This document shows positions 5,228 to 8,399 of a stretch of 8,399 nt of DNA, piece after piece (position 1 is the stretch's first letter; each line of letters begins with the position of its first letter). The notes beneath the pieces are model-generated. The model worked only from the letters and a program-made list of their open reading frames with translations. It was not told the DNA's origin and made no database searches. Position numbers and translations under genes: made by a program. The DNA lies in NCBI GenBank assembly GCA_031263335.1, contig JAISGB010000251.1, positions 1 to 8,399 of the forward strand. The letters are read 5' to 3'. Source of the DNA: Eubacteriales Family XIII. Incertae Sedis bacterium (lineage in GTDB: Bacteria > Bacillota > Clostridia > Peptostreptococcales > Anaerovoracaceae).

Positions 5228-6406
5228 ATGAATGAAACAGTAATCGCAGCGGCCGGTCGGACACCCTTCGGAAAGCACGGCGGGGCGTTGAAGTCATTGA
5301 CCGCCGCGGATCTCGGCGGCATTGTCATCGGCGATCTGATCGCAAAGGCCGGCATAGAGCCGGCGTCGGTCGACTACGCGTATATCGGGCAGGTTTTGCA
5401 GGGGGGCTGCGGCCAAGTCCCGTCTCGTCAGGCGGCAAGAAAGGGTGGGCTTCCGTGGGAAACCCCGAGCATAACGGTCAATAAGGTCTGTTCCTCCGGG
5501 ATCATCAGCGTCGCCTTGGCGAACATGAAGATTCGTTGCGGCGACGCGGATACGATTGTCGCGGGCGGAATGGAGAGCATGAGCAACGCGCCGTATTATT
5601 CGAACGCGCACAGATGGGGCGCGCGTATGGGCAATTCCGAATTGGTCGATCTGATGATCCATGACGGGCTGTGGTGCGCCTTCTACGATCGGCATATGGC
5701 GGTGCATGGCTCGGAAGTGAGCAAGGAGTTCAACATCAGCAGGGAGGCCCAGGACGAATTCGCCTGCCGAAGCCAGATGCGGGCGATCGACGCGATGGAG
5801 AACGGCAGATTGTCCAAGGAGATCGTCCCCGTCGAAATCGTCTCAAAGAAGGGATCGGTCTTGGTCGATCGGGATGAGGCGCCGAGGGCGGATACCAACA
5901 TGGAGAGCCTGTCCCGGTTGCGTCCCGTATTTACAAAGGACGGGACCGTCACGGCCGGCAACGCGCCCGGCGTCAACGACGGCGCCGCGATGCTGTTGCT
6001 TATGTCCAAGGCGCGGGCCAAGGAATTGGGCTTGGATATCCTTGCCACGATCGTCGGACACGAGGAGGTGTCCCAAGAGGCGAAATATATTGCGACCGTC
6101 CCGGGCCTTGCGACAAACAAATTGCTGAACGCATACGGCCTCGGGGTGGATGATATCGCCCTGTTTGAAGCGAACGAGGCGTTTGCCGCCGTGGCGTTGA
6201 TCAGCGGCGAAATCACGAAATGGGACGTGAACAAGGTGAATGTGGACGGCGGCGCGATCGCGTTCGGACACCCGATCGGCGCGAGCGGGGCGAGGATTCT
6301 CATGCACTTGGCCTACGCGTTGCGCGCCCGAGGCGGCGGTTATGGCGTCGCGTGCATCTGCAGCGGGGCGGCGCAGGGAGACGCGATGCTCATCCGCGTT
6401 GAATGA
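5228..6406 (+). CDS. thlA: Acetyl-CoA C-acetyltransferase (thiolase)
   Basis: Thiolases of this type interconvert acetoacetyl-CoA plus CoA with two acetyl-CoA. The 392-residue length is typical. Active-site features are nucleophile Cys88 in NKVCSSG, His348 in GHPIGASG and Cys378 in CICSGAAQGDA; NEAF lies at 316-319. The frame is open upstream into the end of abfD, but the ATG at 5228 is the right start: AAGGA lies 8 bases before it and the protein then begins MNETVIAAAGRTPFG, the normal thiolase N-terminus. It follows abfD by 19 bases and is surely co-transcribed. Next to 4-hydroxybutyrate genes it most likely cleaves acetoacetyl-CoA derived from crotonyl-CoA, though it could run in the condensing direction for butyrate formation. 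GNAPGVNDGAA replaces the commoner GNASGINDGAA, which I regard as a normal variant. Chain-length preference cannot be told from sequence alone. Confidence 0.94.
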   Translation: MNETVIAAAGRTPFGKHGGALKSLTAADLGGIVIGDLIAKAGIEPASVDYAYIGQVLQGGCGQVPSRQAARKGGLPWETPSITVNKVCSSGIISVALANMKIRCGDADTIVAGGMESMSNAPYYSNAHRWGARMGNSELVDLMIHDGLWCAFYDRHMAVHGSEVSKEFNISREAQDEFACRSQMRAIDAMENGRLSKEIVPVEIVSKKGSVLVDRDEAPRADTNMESLSRLRPVFTKDGTVTAGNAPGVNDGAAMLLLMSKARAKELGLDILATIVGHEEVSQEAKYIATVPGLATNKLLNAYGLGVDDIALFEANEAFAAVALISGEITKWDVNKVNVDGGAIAFGHPIGASGARILMHLAYALRARGGGYGVACICSGAAQGDAMLIRVE

Positions 6407-6473
6407 AAGCGCGGAAAGCGAAACCCGCCGTACATTTGAAATTACGTTTAAAATGAAGTGGAACCCGAGTTTG

Positions 6474-6492
6474 CGGATCGGCGATCGATCCG
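6474..6492 (+). other. Inverted repeat in the thiolase-abfT intercistronic gap
   Basis: CGGATCG (6474-6480) and CGATCCG (6486-6492) are perfect 7-bp arms around GCGAT, with GTTTT just after. The RNA hairpin would lie six bases before the abfT ribosome binding site (6499-6504) within a 105-base gap, the longest gap in the operon. It might tune expression of the downstream genes; a full terminator is unlikely with so short a T-run. Confidence 0.35.
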
Positions 6493-6498
6493 GTTTTG

Positions 6499-6504
6499 AA
6501 AGGA
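6499..6504 (+). promoter_or_regulatory. Ribosome binding site of abfT, supporting its GTG start
   Basis: AAAGGA lies 7 bases before GTG at 6512. No ATG nearby gives the expected N-terminus, so the GTG is preferred. Confidence 0.7.
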
Positions 6505-6511
6505 CAGAACG

Positions 6512-7843
6512 GTGGATTGGCAGGATATTTATCAGTCAAGGATCTGCGGTGCGGATGAAGCGGTCCGATTGATCAAATCGGGCGACAGGGTGGTCATGGC
6601 GCACGCCGTCGGGGAGCCGCCCGCGCTCGTGGAGGCAATGGTCAACAATGCGGAGGCTTACAGGGGTGTGGAAATATGCCATATGATCTCGGTCGGTTCG
6701 GGCGCGTACAGCGACGTGAAATACAAGGATAATTTCACGTTCAACGCCATGTTCACGAGCGCCAATACGAGAAAATCCATTGCGGAGGGCCATGGACAGT
6801 TCACGCCGGTCTTTTTCCATGAGATCCCCGGCTATTTCCGAAAGGGTATTTTGCCCATAGATGTATTTTTGTTGCAGGTGACGCCGCCGGATAAACACGG
6901 TTATTGCTGTGTGGGCGTTTCCTCGGACTATACGATACAGGGCGCAAAGTCCGCGACGATCGTTTTGGCGCAGATCAACGATCGCCTCCCGGTCGTGTAC
7001 GGGGATACGTTCCTGCATGTGAGCGAGATTGACCGCTTCGTCGTCCGCTCGGAACCGCCGGCGGAGGCGCCGCCCGCCGCCGTAAACGACGCGGCGCGGA
7101 AGATCAGCGAATTTTGCGTGGATCTGATCGAGGATGAGTCAACCCTTCAGATCGGGATCGGCGCGATACCGGAAGCGATAACGGCGGGGCTGATACGGAA
7201 GCGTGATCTGGGCATACATTCGGAACTCGTGACGGATACCTTGGTCGATCTCTATGAGGCGGGCGTCGTGACAAACCGAAAGAAGTCCTTGGATAACGGC
7301 AAGATGGTTTCGACCTTCCTCATGGGTACAAAGAAGCTCTACGATTTTGCGGAGCGGAATCCGGCCGTGCTTCTGAGAACCGTGGATTATGTCAACAATC
7401 CGATGATCGTCGCGCAATGCAACAGGATGGTGTCGATCAATTCGGGGATAGAGGTGGATTTTATGGGGCAAGTCGTGTCCGACAGCATCGGTGTCCGGCA
7501 GTTCAGCGGCGTCGGCGGACAGGTCGATTTTATCCGAGGGACAAGCATGTCCTTGGACGGGTTGGGCAAGTCCATCATCGCGCTTCCCTCTGCGGCGACG
7601 TTGCGGGACGGCGCCTTCGTCTCAAAGATCACGCCCTATATCGCGCATGGCGCGGCGGTTACGACATCCCGCAACGATGTGGATATCATCGTGACGGAGT
7701 ACGGGGTCGCGCGTTTGAAGGGCAAGACGCTCCGGCAGAGGGCGCGCAGCCTGATCGCGATCGCGCATCCCGATTTTCGGGATGGCTTGGCGGCGGAATT
7801 TGAAGAACGCTTCGGGGTTTCCTATCGGCCCGGAGCGGGATGA
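6512..7843 (+). CDS. abfT: 4-hydroxybutyrate CoA-transferase (acetyl-CoA hydrolase/transferase family)
   Basis: The enzyme moves CoA from acetyl-CoA or a similar donor to 4-hydroxybutyrate, giving the substrate of AbfD. The 443-residue protein follows the C. aminobutyricum AbfT closely as I recall it: MDWQDIY at the start, the AEGHGQFTPVFFHEIP stretch (91-106), CCVGVSSDYT (132-141), VVYGDTFLHVSEID (161-174), GIGAIPEA (215-222), FSGVGGQVDF and HGAAVTTSRND. The catalytic glutamate that forms the CoA thioester is Glu238 in GIHSEL, the number reported for AbfT. The start is GTG at 6512. It follows the thiolase gene by 105 bases and precedes hbd by 69 bases on the same strand. A butyrate- or acetate-specific transferase of the same family is the main alternative, but the neighbouring abfD makes 4-hydroxybutyrate the best substrate guess. 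Confidence 0.93.
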   Translation: MDWQDIYQSRICGADEAVRLIKSGDRVVMAHAVGEPPALVEAMVNNAEAYRGVEICHMISVGSGAYSDVKYKDNFTFNAMFTSANTRKSIAEGHGQFTPVFFHEIPGYFRKGILPIDVFLLQVTPPDKHGYCCVGVSSDYTIQGAKSATIVLAQINDRLPVVYGDTFLHVSEIDRFVVRSEPPAEAPPAAVNDAARKISEFCVDLIEDESTLQIGIGAIPEAITAGLIRKRDLGIHSELVTDTLVDLYEAGVVTNRKKSLDNGKMVSTFLMGTKKLYDFAERNPAVLLRTVDYVNNPMIVAQCNRMVSINSGIEVDFMGQVVSDSIGVRQFSGVGGQVDFIRGTSMSLDGLGKSIIALPSAATLRDGAFVSKITPYIAHGAAVTTSRNDVDIIVTEYGVARLKGKTLRQRARSLIAIAHPDFRDGLAAEFEERFGVSYRPGAG

Positions 7844-7912
7844 GCGGACATCGGGGTCTTGCGCGGTTGGCGGGTCGTCTGTCGTTCCCGCGATGAAGCA
7901 GTGGAGGAGAAA

Positions 7913-8399
7913 ATGGAAATCAAAACGATCATGGTCTTGGGGCAAGGGCAGATGGGCGCGGGTATCGTCCAAGTCGCGGCGCAGTCGGGGTTTGACGTGA
8001 TCCTGTACGGAAGAAACGATGAGCGCGTGGCGAAAGCCGTGGCGGGCATCGAGAAAAACCTGAATCGCTCGGTGGAAAAAGGTCGGATGTCCGAGGAGGA
8101 CAAGAAACGTTCGTTGTCGCGCATAAGGACGGCAAACGAGTTCGGCGCGGCGAAGGACGCGCAGTTGGTCGTCGAGGCCGTCTCGGAGGATATTGCGCTG
8201 AAGGAGAGGCTGTTCAAGGAATTGGACGCGCTCTGCCCGCCGGAAACCATCCTTTCGACCAATACGTCCTCCCTCCCGATCACGAAAATCGCAACATTCA
8301 CAGACAGGCAGGACAAGGTGATCGGCATGCACTTTTTCAATCCCGTGCCGCTCATGTCCTTGGTGGAGATCATTCGCGGCGTCGCCACGAGCGACGAAA
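7913..8399 (+). CDS. hbd: 3-hydroxybutyryl-CoA dehydrogenase, N-terminal part, cut by window edge
   Basis: The enzyme interconverts (S)-3-hydroxybutyryl-CoA and acetoacetyl-CoA with NAD(P). The first 162 codons are visible, covering most of the Rossmann domain. The dinucleotide-binding loop is VLGQGQMGAG (8-17), followed by VVEAVSED (86-93), STNTSSLPIT (115-124) and the family signature GMHFFNPVPLMSLVEII (138-154). His140 is the expected catalytic histidine and Glu152 its acidic partner. The ATG at 7913 has GGAGG 5 bases upstream and gives the usual short lead-in to the glycine-rich loop. It follows abfT by 69 bases with no obvious promoter or terminator between, so it is probably the fourth gene of the operon. 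About 120 C-terminal residues, including the helical substrate and dimer domain, lie outside the window. It would link crotonyl-CoA, after hydration, to the thiolase encoded two genes upstream. Confidence 0.95.
   Translation, partial: MEIKTIMVLGQGQMGAGIVQVAAQSGFDVILYGRNDERVAKAVAGIEKNLNRSVEKGRMSEEDKKRSLSRIRTANEFGAAKDAQLVVEAVSEDIALKERLFKELDALCPPETILSTNTSSLPITKIATFTDRQDKVIGMHFFNPVPLMSLVEIIRGVATSDE

Noticed and set aside
4084..5355. 423-codon minus-strand open frame opposite abfD
   Set aside because: abfD is unmistakable, with all cluster ligands. The antisense frame crosses into the thiolase gene and shows no family motifs.
7844..7912. Possible promoter or terminator between abfT and hbd
   Set aside because: I found no -10/-35 pair, -24/-12 element or hairpin with T-run in these 69 bases, so I treat hbd as part of the same operon.

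Overview
This window looks like chromosome of a moderately GC-rich anaerobic bacterium, most likely a Clostridia-type Bacillota. The reasons are strong GGAGG-type ribosome binding sites, and 4-hydroxybutyryl-CoA dehydratase and CoA-transferase genes that resemble the 4-hydroxybutyrate/GABA-fermentation proteins of Clostridium aminobutyricum as I recall them. Base composition looks even, and I see no insertion sequences, tRNA or rRNA genes, CRISPR arrays or phage genes. The taxonomic call is inference from reading alone.

Layout. On the minus strand at the left are an XdhC/CoxI-type maturation factor (631-1668) and, tightly coupled downstream, the N-terminal 205 codons of a glutamine-dependent asparagine synthetase (1-615, GTG start, cut by the window edge). 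A 150-bp divergent promoter region (1669-1818) separates them from a plus-strand PAS-domain sigma-54 activator with a TyrR-like helix-turn-helix (1819-3315). A 441-bp region without genes follows (3316-3756). It holds what looks like a full sigma-54 control region: two tandem 18-bp TGT-N12-ACR inverted repeats and a third, more distant copy, an IHF-like bending site, a near-consensus -24/-12 promoter and a leader hairpin. Downstream is a four-gene plus-strand operon: 4-hydroxybutyryl-CoA dehydratase (abfD), acetyl-CoA acetyltransferase, 4-hydroxybutyrate CoA-transferase (abfT) and 3-hydroxybutyryl-CoA dehydrogenase (hbd, cut at the right edge).

How it works together (inference). AbfT would activate 4-hydroxybutyrate to its CoA ester, and AbfD would dehydrate that to crotonyl-CoA. 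After hydration by a crotonase not seen here, Hbd would oxidise 3-hydroxybutyryl-CoA to acetoacetyl-CoA and the thiolase would cleave it to acetyl-CoA. The operon thus encodes most of a route from 4-hydroxybutyrate to acetyl-CoA. The adjacent activator probably switches it on with sigma-54 in response to a signal sensed by its PAS domain. The most distinctive feature is the readable enhancer-to-promoter layout, whose operator geometry fits the DNA-binding domain of the neighbouring regulator.
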